The translations under genes were made by a program, and so were the position numbers. From assembly GCF_004514475.2 (NCBI RefSeq), contig NZ_MYFO02000010.1, positions 145,479 through 209,478 of the forward strand: a DNA stretch of 64,000 nucleotides. Direction: 5' to 3'. A model generated the notes under the pieces. That model was given only the letters and a program-made list of their open reading frames with translations. It did no database searches and was not told the DNA's origin. Source of the DNA: Paenibacillus athensensis. Lineage in GTDB: Bacteria; Bacillota; Bacilli; Paenibacillales; NBRC-103111. This document shows positions 1-9,851 of this stretch, piece after piece; the stretch's first letter is position 1; every line of letters starts with the position of its first letter.

Positions 1-30
1 CATTTTACAACGGAAAGCGAGGAAAACAGC

Positions 31-1917
31 GTGCTGCTCGAACAAATCAAACAGCCTGAAGATCTGAAGAGGTTAAGCTCGGCTGACCTTGAGGCGCTGG
101 CCGGAGAAATCCGCCAATTTTTGATCGAAAAGCTGTCCGTGACCGGCGGGCACCTCGCCCCGAATCTGGGTGTCGTCGAGCTGACGATCGCACTGCATGC
201 CCATTTTCACAGCCCCTACGATAAATTGATTTTCGACGTCGGCCATCAGGCTTACGTACATAAAATATTGACCGGCCGCATGGCCCAATTCGATACGCTC
301 CGCAAGTACAAGGGACTTTGCGGGTTCGTCAAGCGCGCGGAAAGCGAGCATGACGTCTGGGAGGCCGGGCACAGCAGCACCTCGCTGTCGGCGGCGATGG
401 GCATGGCGATGGCCCGCGATCTGAAAGGCGAGCATTACAAGGTCGTCGCAGTGATCGGCGACGGTGCCATGACCGGCGGTATGGCGCTGGAAGCGATGAA
501 CCATATCGGACACGAGAAAAAGAACCTGATTGTCATTCTCAACGATAATGAAATGTCGATTGCTCCGAACGTGGGGGCGATTCACAACTATTTAAGCAAA
601 ATTCGCTCCGACCGCCACTACCTGAAAGCGAAGGAAGAGGTCGAGCACCTGCTCAAGAAAATTCCTGCCATCGGCGACACGCTGGCCAAAACGGCCGAAA
701 AGCTGAAGGACAGTCTCAAATATTTGCTCGTTTCCGGCGTCTGGTTCGAGGAGCTTGGCTTTACGTACATCGGGCCGGTGGACGGCCACAACCTGCCGCT
801 GCTGCTCGATACGCTCAAGCAGGCGGAGAAGGTCAACGGTCCGGTGCTTGTGCACGTGGTTACGACGAAGGGCAAGGGCTACTCCCCGGCAGAGCGGGAC
901 TCGCATACGTGGCATGGCCTTGGTCCTTACAAAATCGAATCGGGCCAAGTGCTCAAATCGGTAGGTCCGCCGATGTACACCGAGGTGTTCGGTCGCACGC
1001 TGATTGAATTGGCCGAGCAGGACCGGCGCATCGTCGCTGTTACGCCGGCGATGCCGGGCGGCTCCGGACTGTTGAAATTCGCCGAGCGCTTCCCGCAGCG
1101 GATGATCGACGTGGGCATTGCCGAGCAGCACGCCGCTACGCTGTGCGCGGGACTGGCCAGCGAAGGGCTGAAGCCCGTGTATGCCGTGTACTCGACGTTC
1201 CTGCAGCGCGCCTACGACCAGATCGTACACGATATTTGCCGGCCTAAGCTGAACGTGACGTTTGCCATCGACCGCGCCGGATTCGTCGGACCTGACGGGG
1301 AAACGCACCAAGGCGTGTACGATATCGCCTTTCTGCGCACGCTGCCGAACATGGTGCTGATGATGCCAAAGGACGAGCGCGAGCTGCGCGATATGATGCT
1401 GACGGCGCACCTGTATAACGACGGGCCGATTGCTTACCGCTACCCGCGCATTAACGGAACGGGCGTCAAGCTGGACGAAGCGCCGCAGCCGATTCCGATC
1501 GGCACATGGGAAATCGTGCGCGAGGGCGATCATGCCGCTGTGCTGGCTGTCGGGCCGATGGTGCAGGTGGCGGAGGAAGCCGCTGAGCTGCTTGCCAAGG
1601 ACGGCATCAACCTGAGGATCGTCAACGCCCGCTTTATCAAGCCGCTGGACGAAGCGTATTTGCTACAGCTGGCCAAGGAGGGCATTCCGGTCATCACGAT
1701 GGAGGAAGGCTCGATCCAGGGCGGTATGGGCAGCGCTGTGCTGGAGTTTTTTGCGGCGCAAAGCGTGTTTGGTCTTGAAATCAAACAGTTGGGCGTTCCC
1801 GACTATTTCGTCGAGCACGGCTCCGTGAAGGAGCAACGTCAAGAGGTCGGGCTGACCGCGCATAATCTCGCCGCCGAGGTGCAGGCGCTGATGCCGCGCA
1901 AGCGTCAACGGGCGTAA
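31..1917 (+). CDS. dxs: 1-deoxy-D-xylulose-5-phosphate synthase
   Basis: Condenses pyruvate with glyceraldehyde 3-phosphate to DXP, the first step of the MEP isoprenoid pathway and a precursor supply for thiamine and pyridoxal. The 628-residue length is normal for the family. The thiamine diphosphate motif runs from GDGAMTGG (about residue 148) to NDN (about 171), and the transketolase pyrimidine half carries [11 protein letters not shown] with the catalytic Glu. The start is GTG behind an AGCGAGGA-type site. It leads the dxs-tlyA-argR-recN-spoIVB-spo0A cluster seen across Bacilli. Only 30 bases precede it, so any upstream partner (usually ispA/xseB) lies outside the window. Confidence 0.97.
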   Translation: MLLEQIKQPEDLKRLSSADLEALAGEIRQFLIEKLSVTGGHLAPNLGVVELTIALHAHFHSPYDKLIFDVGHQAYVHKILTGRMAQFDTLRKYKGLCGFVKRAESEHDVWEAGHSSTSLSAAMGMAMARDLKGEHYKVVAVIGDGAMTGGMALEAMNHIGHEKKNLIVILNDNEMSIAPNVGAIHNYLSKIRSDRHYLKAKEEVEHLLKKIPAIGDTLAKTAEKLKDSLKYLLVSGVWFEELGFTYIGPVDGHNLPLLLDTLKQAEKVNGPVLVHVVTTKGKGYSPAERDSHTWHGLGPYKIESGQVLKSVGPPMYTEVFGRTLIELAEQDRRIVAVTPAMPGGSGLLKFAERFPQRMIDVGIAEQHAATLCAGLASEGLKPVYAVYSTFLQRAYDQIVHDICRPKLNVTFAIDRAGFVGPDGETHQGVYDIAFLRTLPNMVLMMPKDERELRDMMLTAHLYNDGPIAYRYPRINGTGVKLDEAPQPIPIGTWEIVREGDHAAVLAVGPMVQVAEEAAELLAKDGINLRIVNARFIKPLDEAYLLQLAKEGIPVITMEEGSIQGGMGSAVLEFFAAQSVFGLEIKQLGVPDYFVEHGSVKEQRQEVGLTAHNLAAEVQALMPRKRQRA

Positions 1918-1958
1918 GCCCGGGGCGAGCAAGCAGGATGAGGAGTTAATGAATACGT

Positions 1959-2840
1959 ATGTCTTCAGATAAAGAACGATTGGATATCCTGCTGGTCGAG
2001 ATGGGCTATTTCGACAGCAGGGAGAAAGCCAAGGCCGCCATTATGGCTGGCCTTGTTTTTGCCGACGAGGAGCCGGTCGACAAAGCCGGCACCAAGATCA
2101 GCCGCAAAGCCGCGCTGAAGGTCAAGGGGGCGATTCACCCTTATGTCAGCCGAGGCGGGCTCAAGCTGGAGAAGGCGATCAGGCAGTTCGGCCTTGATCT
2201 GCGGGGAGCGACCATGCTGGATATCGGCGCGTCGACCGGCGGCTTCACCGACTGCGCGCTGCAAAACGGCGCGGCTTACGTTTATGCCATCGATGTCGGC
2301 TACAACCAGCTGGACTGGTCCTTGCGCAACGATCCGCGGGTTAACGTGATGGAGCGGACGAATTTCCGCTTCACCAAATCGGAGGATTTGTCGGGGCCGG
2401 CACCGGATTTTGCCACCATCGACGTTTCGTTCATTTCGCTGCGGATCATCCTGCCGCCGCTGCGCGCGCTTTTGCCCGAGCACGGGCGCGTCGTTGCCCT
2501 GATCAAGCCGCAGTTTGAAGCCGGACGCGAGAAGGTCGGCAAATCCGGCGTCGTTCGCGATTCGGCGGTACACGAAGAGGTGCTGCAGGCGGTGCTCACC
2601 TTTGCTGACGAGCTGGGCTTCCGGCTGGAGGGACTGACCTATTCGCCGATCACGGGCGGTGAAGGCAACATCGAGTTTCTGGCCTATTGGTCGTGCGAGA
2701 CGCGGGCGGAGCCGGCGGAAACGGGCAAATCCGCTGAAAGCGCGGGCGAGGCTGGTGCCGGCTTGCGGCCCGGCGCTGCGGAGCGTTCGGCAACGATCCG
2801 CGCCGTCGTGCGCGAATCGGGCAAGCTGCAAGGGAAATAA
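1959..2840 (+). CDS. tlyA: TlyA-family rRNA 2'-O-methyltransferase (YqxC-like)
   Basis: Predicted SAM-dependent ribose methyltransferase acting on rRNA; TlyA homologues are also called hemolysin A. An N-terminal S4 RNA-binding domain (about residues 6-65) is followed by an FtsJ-type fold with YVSRGGLKLEKA, the SAM loop DIGASTGGFTD and LIKPQFE, and it ends with GNIEFL. The final 45 or so residues are an Ala/Glu/Gly-rich tail beyond the catalytic core. The AGGAG site lies about 13 bases before the ATG, a long spacing, but no nearer in-frame start exists. It sits 41 bases after dxs and is probably co-transcribed. Confidence 0.93.
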   Translation: MSSDKERLDILLVEMGYFDSREKAKAAIMAGLVFADEEPVDKAGTKISRKAALKVKGAIHPYVSRGGLKLEKAIRQFGLDLRGATMLDIGASTGGFTDCALQNGAAYVYAIDVGYNQLDWSLRNDPRVNVMERTNFRFTKSEDLSGPAPDFATIDVSFISLRIILPPLRALLPEHGRVVALIKPQFEAGREKVGKSGVVRDSAVHEEVLQAVLTFADELGFRLEGLTYSPITGGEGNIEFLAYWSCETRAEPAETGKSAESAGEAGAGLRPGAAERSATIRAVVRESGKLQGK

Positions 2841-2842
2841 AG

Positions 2843-2888
2843 CTCACTTTGCCTTTAGCGCGGCACGCGGAGGCAAAGTGAGTTTTTT
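2843..2888 (+). terminator. Intrinsic terminator after tlyA
   Basis: Perfect 12-bp stem (CTCACTTTGCCT with AGGCAAAGTGAG) followed by a T run. It separates dxs-tlyA from the next unit. Confidence 0.85.
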
Positions 2889-2945
2889 GCTGGAAAAAAA
2901 GGATTTTCCCGCTAAACCCGCGAAATATTCAAGCGGGGTGAGGGC

Positions 2946-3401
2946 GTGGAAAAAGGAAATGGCTGGATTGTCCTGATACTTTTTATCGTCTTGATCATGG
3001 TCGCGCTGGGACGCTTTGGGCGTTGGCTGGAGAAACCGCCGAAACGCCGCTTGCCGGTGCCCGCCGCTGGTGACATTCCGCAAACCGACGTTGTCGAGCT
3101 GCTGGAGGGCGCGGGCTTTGACGTGCTGGCCGGCAAAACAAAGCTGCCGATCACCATCGCGGTCAATGGCGAGGCCACACTCGCCAGCCAGCTGTATATC
3201 GATTACCTGGCCGCGAGGGAAGAGAAGCTCTACGTCGTCCGCTTGGCCCGCGAGCGGGTGCCGATCGACTGGGCGGCGGGCAGCTCGGTTCGCGAGAAGC
3301 TGCTGCCTTACAGCCTGATTTATCCCGAAACCGAAGGCGTATTATATGTAGATATGGAACAGCGCAAAATCAAAATCATAACGTTTCAAATAGAGGTGTA
3401 G
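2946..3401 (+). CDS. Membrane-anchored hypothetical protein
   Basis: A 151-residue protein I cannot assign to a named family. Residues about 7-22 form one hydrophobic segment ([14 protein letters not shown]) followed by basic residues, so the rest should lie in the cytoplasm. The soluble part looks like a compact alpha/beta domain ending in [18 protein letters not shown]. The start is GTG in a G-rich context. It lies one base before argR and is likely co-transcribed with it, although nothing in the protein suggests arginine metabolism. Confidence 0.75.
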   Translation: MEKGNGWIVLILFIVLIMVALGRFGRWLEKPPKRRLPVPAAGDIPQTDVVELLEGAGFDVLAGKTKLPITIAVNGEATLASQLYIDYLAAREEKLYVVRLARERVPIDWAAGSSVREKLLPYSLIYPETEGVLYVDMEQRKIKIITFQIEV

Positions 3402-3402
3402 C

Positions 3403-3852
3403 ATGAAGGGACAACGACATGTGAAAATCAGAGAAATCATTACGAATCACGAGATCGAAACCCAGGACGAGCTCGTGGAATCTTTGCGCGCCGCGGGCTT
3501 CCACGTGACTCAGGCCACGGTGTCGCGCGACATCAAGGAGCTGCATCTGATGAAGGTGCCGCTGGACGACGGGCGGTACAAATACGCGATGCCGGCCGAT
3601 CAGCGCTACAATCCGATGCAGCGGCTGCGCCGCGCATTAAGCGACCATTTTGTTAGCGTCGATTATACGGACAACCTGGTCGTGATGAAATGCTTGCCCG
3701 GCACGGCCAATACGATTTGTGCGCTCGTCGACAATCTCGAATGGAGCGAAGTGATGGGGACGATCGGCGGGGACGATACGATTCTCGTCATCTGCCGCGG
3801 CAAGGAGCAAAGCGTATCGTTCGTCAATCAGGTCATGTCGTTACTGTCCTGA
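3403..3852 (+). CDS. argR: Arginine repressor ArgR/AhrC
   Basis: Hexameric arginine-responsive regulator that represses arginine biosynthesis and activates catabolism. The 149-residue length is standard. The N-terminal winged helix starts [18 protein letters not shown] and includes [12 protein letters not shown]. The C-terminal arginine-binding/oligomerisation domain carries [12 protein letters not shown] and [10 protein letters not shown]. The ATG at 3403 follows GAGGTG and gives the usual [11 protein letters not shown] start. Its place before recN matches Bacillus ahrC. Confidence 0.96.
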   Translation: MKGQRHVKIREIITNHEIETQDELVESLRAAGFHVTQATVSRDIKELHLMKVPLDDGRYKYAMPADQRYNPMQRLRRALSDHFVSVDYTDNLVVMKCLPGTANTICALVDNLEWSEVMGTIGGDDTILVICRGKEQSVSFVNQVMSLLS

Positions 3853-3868
3853 CCACAAGGAGGCATCC

Positions 3869-5608
3869 ATGTTAACCGAATTGTCCATCCGCAATCTGGC
3901 GGTTATTGAACAGGTGCATATTCGCTTCAAGATGGGATTTCATGTGCTGACAGGGGAAACCGGCGCGGGCAAATCGATTATTATCGACGCGCTGTCGCTG
4001 ATTGTAGGCGGTCGCGGCTCGGCGGAGCTGGTGCGCTACGGCTGCGACAAGGCGGAAATCGAAGCGCTTTTCGAGCTGCCGGCTGAGCATCCGGTCTGGA
4101 GCACGCTTGCGGGACTGGGCATCGCCGCCGATCCGGCCGAGCATCTGGTCATTCGCAGGGAAATCACCGCTGCGGGTAAAAGCTCCAGCCGCATCAACGG
4201 CCAGCTCGTCAACCTGACGATGCTGCGCGGCGCCGGCGATTGGCTCGTCAACATTCACGGCCAGCACGAGCACCAGTCGCTGCTGAAAATCGACGAGCAC
4301 GTCCATTGGCTTGACCTGTTCGGCGAAGCGGAAATTCGCGGCGCCAAAGCCGCCTACCACGCGTCCTACGACGCTTACGTCAAGCTGCAAAAGGAGCTGC
4401 GCGAGCTGCAGGAGACGAGCAAGCAGTCGCTGCACATGCTCGATTTGTACCGCTTTCAGATCGAAGAGCTGTCTTCGGCTGCGCTGAAGCCGGGCGAAGA
4501 CGAGACGCTGAGCGACGAGAAGCGCAAGCTCGCGAACGCCGAGAAGCTGTATCAGAACGCCAACGACGCCTATGAGCTGCTGTACGGAGGCAACCGCGCG
4601 CTCGATACCGCTGGCAAGGCGCTTTCGCGGCTGCAGGATATCGCCGCGCTGGATCCGTCGCGGCTGCAGCCGCTGCTGGAGCAGGCCCAGTCGGCGTATT
4701 ACCAGCTGGAGGATGCCGCTTTCCAGCTCCGCGATTACCGCGACGATATCGAATTCAATCCGCTGCGGCTGGACGAGATCGAGCAGCGGCTCGATCTGTT
4801 GTCGTCGCTGCGGCGCAAATACGGCGAGTCGATTCCCGACATGCTGGCGTATCTGGAGCAAATCCTTCGCGAGACGGATTTGATCGAGAACAAGGACGAG
4901 CATATTCGCAAGCTTGAAGACGCGCTGCGGCTGGAAGAGCAGCGTCTTGGCGCCGCCGCCGCCGAGCTGTCCGCGCTGCGCCGTCAGGTGGCCGAACGGC
5001 TCGCCGCGGCCATCGAAACCGAGCTGCGCGACTTGCAGATGGAGCGGACGATGTTCCGCGTCCAGCTGCAGCGCACAGCCGACGAGCGCGGCATCGAGGT
5101 CGAAGGCAGCCGCGTGCGCTTTGGCCGGTCCGGCGTCGATCAGGTGGAATTCCTGATGGCTCCGAATCCCGGCGAGCCGCTGCGCGGCTTGAGCCGGATC
5201 GCCTCCGGCGGCGAGCTGTCGCGGATCATGCTGGCGATGAAGACGATTTTTGCCCGCATCGACCAGATTCCGGTGCTCGTCTTCGACGAAGTCGATACCG
5301 GCGTCAGCGGCCGGGCCGCGCAGGCGATTGCCGAAAAGCTGTCGGTGCTTTCCCGCAGCTGCCAAGTATTTTCGATCACGCATTTGCCGCAGGTGGCCTG
5401 CATGGCCGATGTTCATTTTGCCATCCATAAGGAAGTGGATCGCGAGCGGACGTATACGCGGGTAACGGATTTGGACGAGCAGGGACGGATTGCGGAGCTG
5501 GCGCGCATGCTCGGCGGAGTGGAAGTAACGGAAACCACGCTGCATCACGCCGGGGAAATGCTCAATCTGGCCCGCGACAAAAAGTCCGAGCTGCAGACAC
5601 AGATTTAG
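3869..5608 (+). CDS. recN: DNA repair protein RecN
   Basis: SMC-like ATPase involved in double-strand-break repair. The 579-residue length is typical. Walker A is GETGAGKS near residue 30, the middle is a long coiled coil (about 150-370), and the C-terminus carries the ABC signature SGGELSR and Walker B VLVFDEVDTGVSG. The ATG follows AAGGAGG, 16 bases after argR, so the two are probably co-transcribed as in Bacillus. Confidence 0.97.
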   Translation: MLTELSIRNLAVIEQVHIRFKMGFHVLTGETGAGKSIIIDALSLIVGGRGSAELVRYGCDKAEIEALFELPAEHPVWSTLAGLGIAADPAEHLVIRREITAAGKSSSRINGQLVNLTMLRGAGDWLVNIHGQHEHQSLLKIDEHVHWLDLFGEAEIRGAKAAYHASYDAYVKLQKELRELQETSKQSLHMLDLYRFQIEELSSAALKPGEDETLSDEKRKLANAEKLYQNANDAYELLYGGNRALDTAGKALSRLQDIAALDPSRLQPLLEQAQSAYYQLEDAAFQLRDYRDDIEFNPLRLDEIEQRLDLLSSLRRKYGESIPDMLAYLEQILRETDLIENKDEHIRKLEDALRLEEQRLGAAAAELSALRRQVAERLAAAIETELRDLQMERTMFRVQLQRTADERGIEVEGSRVRFGRSGVDQVEFLMAPNPGEPLRGLSRIASGGELSRIMLAMKTIFARIDQIPVLVFDEVDTGVSGRAAQAIAEKLSVLSRSCQVFSITHLPQVACMADVHFAIHKEVDRERTYTRVTDLDEQGRIAELARMLGGVEVTETTLHHAGEMLNLARDKKSELQTQI

Positions 5609-5702
5609 ATATCATTTTCAGTTATAAAACGACGGGAGAGGGGTTAAGTTATAGGTACGCATTTGACGATGCTGTTCGTCAGGGCCAAGGAAGCAAAGGA
5701 GC

Positions 5703-7040
5703 GTGAAGGTATTGCAATCCAACAAAAGAAAAAGATTGATTGGTTTACTGCTCGTCTTCTTCGTTTGTATGGTTAGTTTGTCCGCGCCTTTCCAAAGCTT
5801 TGCCTCGTTCCCCCAGGAATTGCGCTTGTTTAGCGGTCAAGGGAAGCAGCTTCAACTCGCTATGCCCGTCAGCGCCCAGGTTACAGTAAGCGATACGGAT
5901 ATTGTGAAGGTGAACGGCAACGCACAGCACTCATTTCAGGTCAATTTGAACGAACCTATTTCCCTCCAGTCGAACCATTCCGGCCAGACGGAAATGAAGC
6001 TCAAGCTGTTTGGAGCCATTCCGCTGAAAACCGTGAAGGTCAACGTCGTTCCTGATCTCAAAGTGATACCTGGCGGCCAGACCATCGGCGTCAAAATCAA
6101 ATCGGCCGGCATTCTCGTAGTCGGACATCATCTGGTCACCGTCGCTTCCGATCAGAAGCTGTCTCCGGGCGAGGAAGCCAAGGTGCAGGTTGGCGATTTA
6201 ATTACGCAAATCAACGGTAAAGAATCGCGCGATGTCAGCAAAGTGGCCGAGCTGGTAGCCAAAGCCGGCGAAAGCCAAACTCCGCTTGCGCTGACCATCG
6301 TCCGCAACAACACCGAGCTTCAAGTCAAGCTGCAGCCCGCTTACGATATCGTGGACAAGTCATACCGTCTTGGCTTGTACATCCGCGATTCCGCAGCAGG
6401 CGTAGGCACGCTAACGTTTTATGCTCCCGATCAGGGCGTGTACGGTGCGCTTGGTCACGTGATTACCGACATGGACACCCAGACGCCGATTGCGGTTGGC
6501 GACGGCGAGGTCGTTTATTCCAACGTCACCTCGATTTCCAAGAGCCACAACGGCGAGCCCGGCGAGAAGCGGGCGACGTTCTTCAAGGACAGCAAGGTGA
6601 TCGGCAACATTGAGCGCAATACCGCCTTCGGCATCTTCGGCAAAATGTTTACAGCGCCCGATCACAGTCTGGAAAAGGATACCATTCCCGTTGCTTTTGC
6701 TGAAGAGGTCAAGGAAGGTCCGGCGCAGATTTACACCGTCGTCGACGGCCAGAAGGTTGAGAAATTCGATATTGAAGTCGTGCATGTGGCCAAGCAGGAT
6801 TACCCCGCAACCAAGGGCATGATAATTAAAATTACCGATCCGCGACTCATTGAAAAAACCGGGGGCATCGTGCAGGGCATGAGCGGAAGTCCGATTATTC
6901 AGAACGGCAAAATGATCGGCGCCGTCACGCACGTTTTCGTGAACGACCCGACGAGCGGTTACGGCTGCTTCATCGAATGGATGCTGCAGGATGCCGGTAT
7001 TATGCTGCGGCCTGCAACGGAACAATCAAAGGCAAGCTAA
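5703..7040 (+). CDS. spoIVB: SpoIVB serine peptidase (sigma-K checkpoint)
   Basis: In Bacillus this forespore-secreted S55 peptidase cleaves SpoIVFA and so triggers pro-sigma-K processing. The 445-residue protein has an N-terminal hydrophobic signal or anchor (about residues 10-30), a PDZ domain with GDLITQINGKES, and the S55 domain with the nucleophile motif GMSGSPIIQNG near residue 395. The GTG start follows AAAGGAG. The 94 bases after recN show no clear sigma-F or sigma-G promoter to my reading. It is placed directly before spo0A as in Bacillus. Confidence 0.96.
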   Translation: MKVLQSNKRKRLIGLLLVFFVCMVSLSAPFQSFASFPQELRLFSGQGKQLQLAMPVSAQVTVSDTDIVKVNGNAQHSFQVNLNEPISLQSNHSGQTEMKLKLFGAIPLKTVKVNVVPDLKVIPGGQTIGVKIKSAGILVVGHHLVTVASDQKLSPGEEAKVQVGDLITQINGKESRDVSKVAELVAKAGESQTPLALTIVRNNTELQVKLQPAYDIVDKSYRLGLYIRDSAAGVGTLTFYAPDQGVYGALGHVITDMDTQTPIAVGDGEVVYSNVTSISKSHNGEPGEKRATFFKDSKVIGNIERNTAFGIFGKMFTAPDHSLEKDTIPVAFAEEVKEGPAQIYTVVDGQKVEKFDIEVVHVAKQDYPATKGMIIKITDPRLIEKTGGIVQGMSGSPIIQNGKMIGAVTHVFVNDPTSGYGCFIEWMLQDAGIMLRPATEQSKAS

Positions 7041-7062
7041 CGAGCTGCCTTTGATTTTTTTT
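7025..7062 (+). terminator. Intrinsic terminator overlapping the spoIVB stop
   Basis: A 10-bp stem (ATCAAAGGCA with TGCCTTTGAT) plus eight Ts. The 5' arm lies inside the last codons of spoIVB. Confidence 0.85.
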
Positions 7063-7069
7063 GCCCATG

Positions 7070-7095
7070 AGGAATTATACAAGCTTTTGTCGAAT
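7070..7095 (+). promoter_or_regulatory. Sigma-H-like promoter of spo0A
   Basis: AGGAATT at 7070 fits the sigma-H -35 (AGGAWWT), and GAAT at 7092 fits the -10, with 14 bases between AGGAATT and CGAAT. The same geometry recurs before spoIIAA at 40479. A 0A box overlaps the -10. In Bacillus the spo0A Ps promoter is read by sigma-H. Confidence 0.65.
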
Positions 7096-7196
7096 AGTGT
7101 AGGATGAACGAGATAAATATACTATTATATAAGATTACGAAAAAAAAGAAAAGAAAAACAATTTTCGACAGAAGGAATTTGAATTGCAATGTCGAA
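7087..7196 (+). promoter_or_regulatory. Three 0A boxes upstream of spo0A
   Basis: TTGTCGAA at 7087-7094 on the plus strand, TTCGACA at 7164-7170 (a TGTCGAA box on the minus strand), and TGTCGAA at 7190-7196 on the plus strand. All match the TGTCGAA core bound by phosphorylated Spo0A. Three boxes upstream of spo0A imply autoregulation, as known in B. subtilis. Confidence 0.75.
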
Positions 7197-7255
7197 TACA
7201 GAACGAGGGAAATAAATACCAACTTGTGATAAGTAGCTAAAAGGAGGATATCAAG

Positions 7256-8053
7256 TTGCAAAAAATTCAGGTGTTGTTAGCAGATGATAATCGGGAGTTT
7301 ACCCACTTATTATCCGAGTTCATCGGTGAGCAGGAAGATATGGAGATTGTCGGGGTGGCTTATAATGGAAACGAAGTGCTGCGTTTTATCGAACAGCAGC
7401 GCGACGTGCCGGATGTCCTGATCCTGGACATCATTATGCCGCATTTGGACGGCCTCGGCGTTCTGGAACGCCTGCGCGAGATGAACCTTAACCCGCAGCC
7501 CAAAATCATCATGCTGACCGCCTTCGGTCAAGAAAATATCACCCAGAAGGCCGTGCAGCTCGGCGCGTCCTATTACATACTCAAGCCGTTTGATATGGAG
7601 GTTCTGACGAATCGGATCCGTCAGCTTGTGTCCAACTCGACAACCGCCACAACGAGCAGCGCTATGCCGAAAGCCAATGTCGTGCACATGCCCAAGGGGA
7701 AAAACCTTGACGCGAACATTACAACGATCATACATGAAATCGGCGTACCTGCGCATATTAAAGGATATCAGTACTTGCGCGAAGCGATCACAATGGTATA
7801 TAACAATATCGAAATTTTGGGCGCGATTACCAAGACGTTGTACCCGGCCATCGCCGAGAAATACAAAACGACGCCAAGCCGCGTCGAGCGGGCGATTCGT
7901 CATGCCATTGAAGTGGCGTGGACGCGCGGCAACATCGACTCGATTTCGTTTATTTTCGGCTACACGATCAATATTTCCAAATCCAAGCCAACCAACTCCG
8001 AATTCATCGCGATGGTCGCCGACAAGCTGCGGATCGAGCACAAGGTTTCTTGA
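7256..8053 (+). CDS. spo0A: Sporulation master regulator Spo0A
   Basis: Response regulator that commits the cell to sporulation when phosphorylated by the phosphorelay. The 265-residue protein has a receiver domain (LLADDNREF, phospho-acceptor Asp in [12 protein letters not shown], Lys in YYILKPFD), a Ser/Thr/Ala-rich linker, and a C-terminal DNA-binding domain containing [17 protein letters not shown] and [13 protein letters not shown]. The TTG start is set by AAGGAGG eight bases upstream. Regulatory sites upstream are listed separately. Confidence 0.98.
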   Translation: MQKIQVLLADDNREFTHLLSEFIGEQEDMEIVGVAYNGNEVLRFIEQQRDVPDVLILDIIMPHLDGLGVLERLREMNLNPQPKIIMLTAFGQENITQKAVQLGASYYILKPFDMEVLTNRIRQLVSNSTTATTSSAMPKANVVHMPKGKNLDANITTIIHEIGVPAHIKGYQYLREAITMVYNNIEILGAITKTLYPAIAEKYKTTPSRVERAIRHAIEVAWTRGNIDSISFIFGYTINISKSKPTNSEFIAMVADKLRIEHKVS

Positions 8054-8126
8054 AAGGGTAAGGAGTAGTGAGTTCTTCATCACGTATGCGGGATAGACCG
8101 ATAAGCGGATGATAACACGCATGGAT

Positions 8127-8180
8127 AAACACCTGATCTTTTTTGGGTTGTATAAACTCAATTGAGGGAAGGTGTTTTTA
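8127..8180 (+). terminator. Possible terminator after spo0A
   Basis: AAACACCT pairs with AGGTGTTT across a 35-base loop, followed by a short T-rich run. A smaller hairpin (TTGGGTT/AAACTCAA) lies in the loop. The structure is irregular, hence the low confidence. Confidence 0.4.
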
Positions 8181-8290
8181 TTATTTTGGCATTTCTTGCC
8201 TCAATAAAACGTCGCATATATACTAAGAAGTAACGCATCCTCACGTTAGTCGCTGCACCTTACTTGACCACAAGGATGAAAGGAGCCCCT

Positions 8291-9247
8291 ATGCCCGCTC
8301 AATTTGAAGAGGACGACTTGCAAATCATCAAGGAAATGGCCCAGCATGAGGCTGAACCCGGCTTTGTTCAAAAGGCGTTGCAAACGATCGGCAAACCGAT
8401 AGATAAACTGATGGGTTATGTCCAATCGGCCGACAACAAATATATCAAAAAAGCGCTGCAAAAAATCGATTCGGCGATTGTCGAAGCCCTGCGGGGAACG
8501 GTAAAAATGGCCAATCAGCTTACGAGCGAAGATAAGGTAAGAAAGGAATACCGCAAGCAATTCGGCATTGAGGTCGGCGATATCCGCGATATTCGCCAGT
8601 TGCCGCTCAAGCAAATGGATCGGGTGGCCGATGCTTATGAGGTGAGCAACGGCGTGCTCGTAGCAACCGAAGGAGCGGTGCTCGGCATAGCCTCGACGCT
8701 GGCCGAAGGTATTCCGTTTGCACAATTGGCGATACCGGCCATTGTTACGGCCGATGTGACGGCGTCCATGACGCTAATGTCCCGCCACGTGTGCCAAATC
8801 GCCACGTCCTACGGGTATTCGTCCTATGATCCGCTCAATATGCCGGATATTCTGTCGGCAATGGCGCCGGTTGCGACTTCGGCGGATGAAGGCTTTTTGA
8901 TTCTTAAAGCCGGAGCCGTTTATGAGATCCGCGAAGCGGGTAAATTTGCCGCCAAGCATGCCGGCGCACTGCTGGATGACGTGGCAGCGCCGCAATTGAT
9001 CGCACTGATCAGAGCGGTTGCACAAAGACTCGGCGTCGTTATTACGGAAAAAGAGCTCGGCCTGCTAGTGCCGATTGCCGGAGCTGCCCTGAACGGCGGG
9101 CTCAATCTGGCGTTCCAGCAAACGAATCATACGAATGCCAAGGACTATTTCAGACGATTAATTCTGATCGACAGGTACGGCCGCGAAGCGGTATGGAGCG
9201 CTTTGGAGGCTGAACGAAATCTTTTGATGAACAAACGGCTCCAATAA
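8291..9247 (+). CDS. EcsC-family protein
   Basis: Member of the EcsC family, named after the third gene of the Bacillus ecs ABC-transporter locus; its molecular role is unknown. The 318-residue protein shows the conserved core from VADAYEVSNG through GIASTLAEGIPFAQLAIPAIVTAD to CQIATSYGYSSYDP. The start at 8291 follows AAAGGAG with five bases between; an upstream in-frame TTG at 8264 lacks such a site. No ecsA or ecsB lies nearby, so it is a stand-alone copy. The next gene is convergent, with a 10-base gap. Confidence 0.85.
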   Translation: MPAQFEEDDLQIIKEMAQHEAEPGFVQKALQTIGKPIDKLMGYVQSADNKYIKKALQKIDSAIVEALRGTVKMANQLTSEDKVRKEYRKQFGIEVGDIRDIRQLPLKQMDRVADAYEVSNGVLVATEGAVLGIASTLAEGIPFAQLAIPAIVTADVTASMTLMSRHVCQIATSYGYSSYDPLNMPDILSAMAPVATSADEGFLILKAGAVYEIREAGKFAAKHAGALLDDVAAPQLIALIRAVAQRLGVVITEKELGLLVPIAGAALNGGLNLAFQQTNHTNAKDYFRRLILIDRYGREAVWSALEAERNLLMNKRLQ

Positions 9248-9257
9248 AACCGCTCGT

Positions 9258-9665
9258 TTACGTCTGCACCACATTCAAATTAAAGGTTGTCGTCGAGTTG
9301 GACACCGCGGACAACGACACCACCTCCAGCGAGACGGTGGCTCCGATGGCCAGCCCCAGATTGATCGCCAGGCTTGCGGCAGTGAGCGTCGTTAAGCCTC
9401 CCATCTGCAGGTTGCCGTTCACAAAAACGTTATAATAACCGTTGCTTCCCGGAGCGGTCAAGCCGTTGGACGCAACAGAGGTACCGGCGTCATTTTTAAA
9501 GCTGGTGGCCGGTATGGTTGTCACCCCGCTCAAAATATTGCCAAGCACAACGGTCGCCGTATATCGCCAAACCGTCGGCGTTACGCTGGTCGTTGTTGTC
9601 GTCGTAATCGTCCCGGTAATCGCAAAGTTGTCCGGGCAAATCCATTCAAAATAATCCACGCTCAT
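9258..9665 (-). CDS. DUF4183-like protein
   Basis: A 135-residue Thr/Ser/Ala-rich protein without a signal peptide. The segment YYNVFVNGNLQMGGLTTLTA followed by LAINLGLAIGATVSLEVV resembles the DUF4183 fold found in Bacillus spore-surface and exosporium proteins. That link is from memory of the family, and the role here is inferred only. GGGGGAG lies five bases before the ATG. It is separated from the upstream minus-strand pair by a strong terminator, so it must be expressed on its own. Confidence 0.75.
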   Translation of the reverse strand: MSVDYFEWICPDNFAITGTITTTTTTSVTPTVWRYTATVVLGNILSGVTTIPATSFKNDAGTSVASNGLTAPGSNGYYNVFVNGNLQMGGLTTLTAASLAINLGLAIGATVSLEVVSLSAVSNSTTTFNLNVVQT

Positions 9666-9777
9666 CGCTGCTCCCCCTTGCGCTGAAAGTCGGCAAATAG
9701 CCGTCCCGCGGAACGTTTGTACTGCACCCTATGCGCTACAGGATCAGGTTGTCCCGCCATTTGCCGCTCCGTTTGCC

Positions 9778-9850
9778 AAAAAAGGCTGAAGCCCGTCTCA
9801 TTCATTCGCCGTCCGTAACCGGGCGGCCGTGAATTGTGGCTTCAGCCTTT
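9778..9850 (-). terminator. Terminator of the nuclease/DUF1906 unit
   Basis: A 13-bp perfect inverted repeat (AAAGGCTGAAGCC / GGCTTCAGCCTTT) with a 44-base loop and a run of six Ts on the minus strand. Confidence 0.75.
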
Positions 9851-9851
9851 G

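Noticed and set aside
592..1533. Long minus-strand open frame opposite dxs
   Set aside because: Antisense shadow typical of GC-rich coding DNA; the dxs frame has all family motifs.
3872..5548. Very long minus-strand open frame opposite recN (558 codons)
   Set aside because: Arg/Gln/His/Leu-rich shadow with no ribosome site; recN is complete on the other strand.
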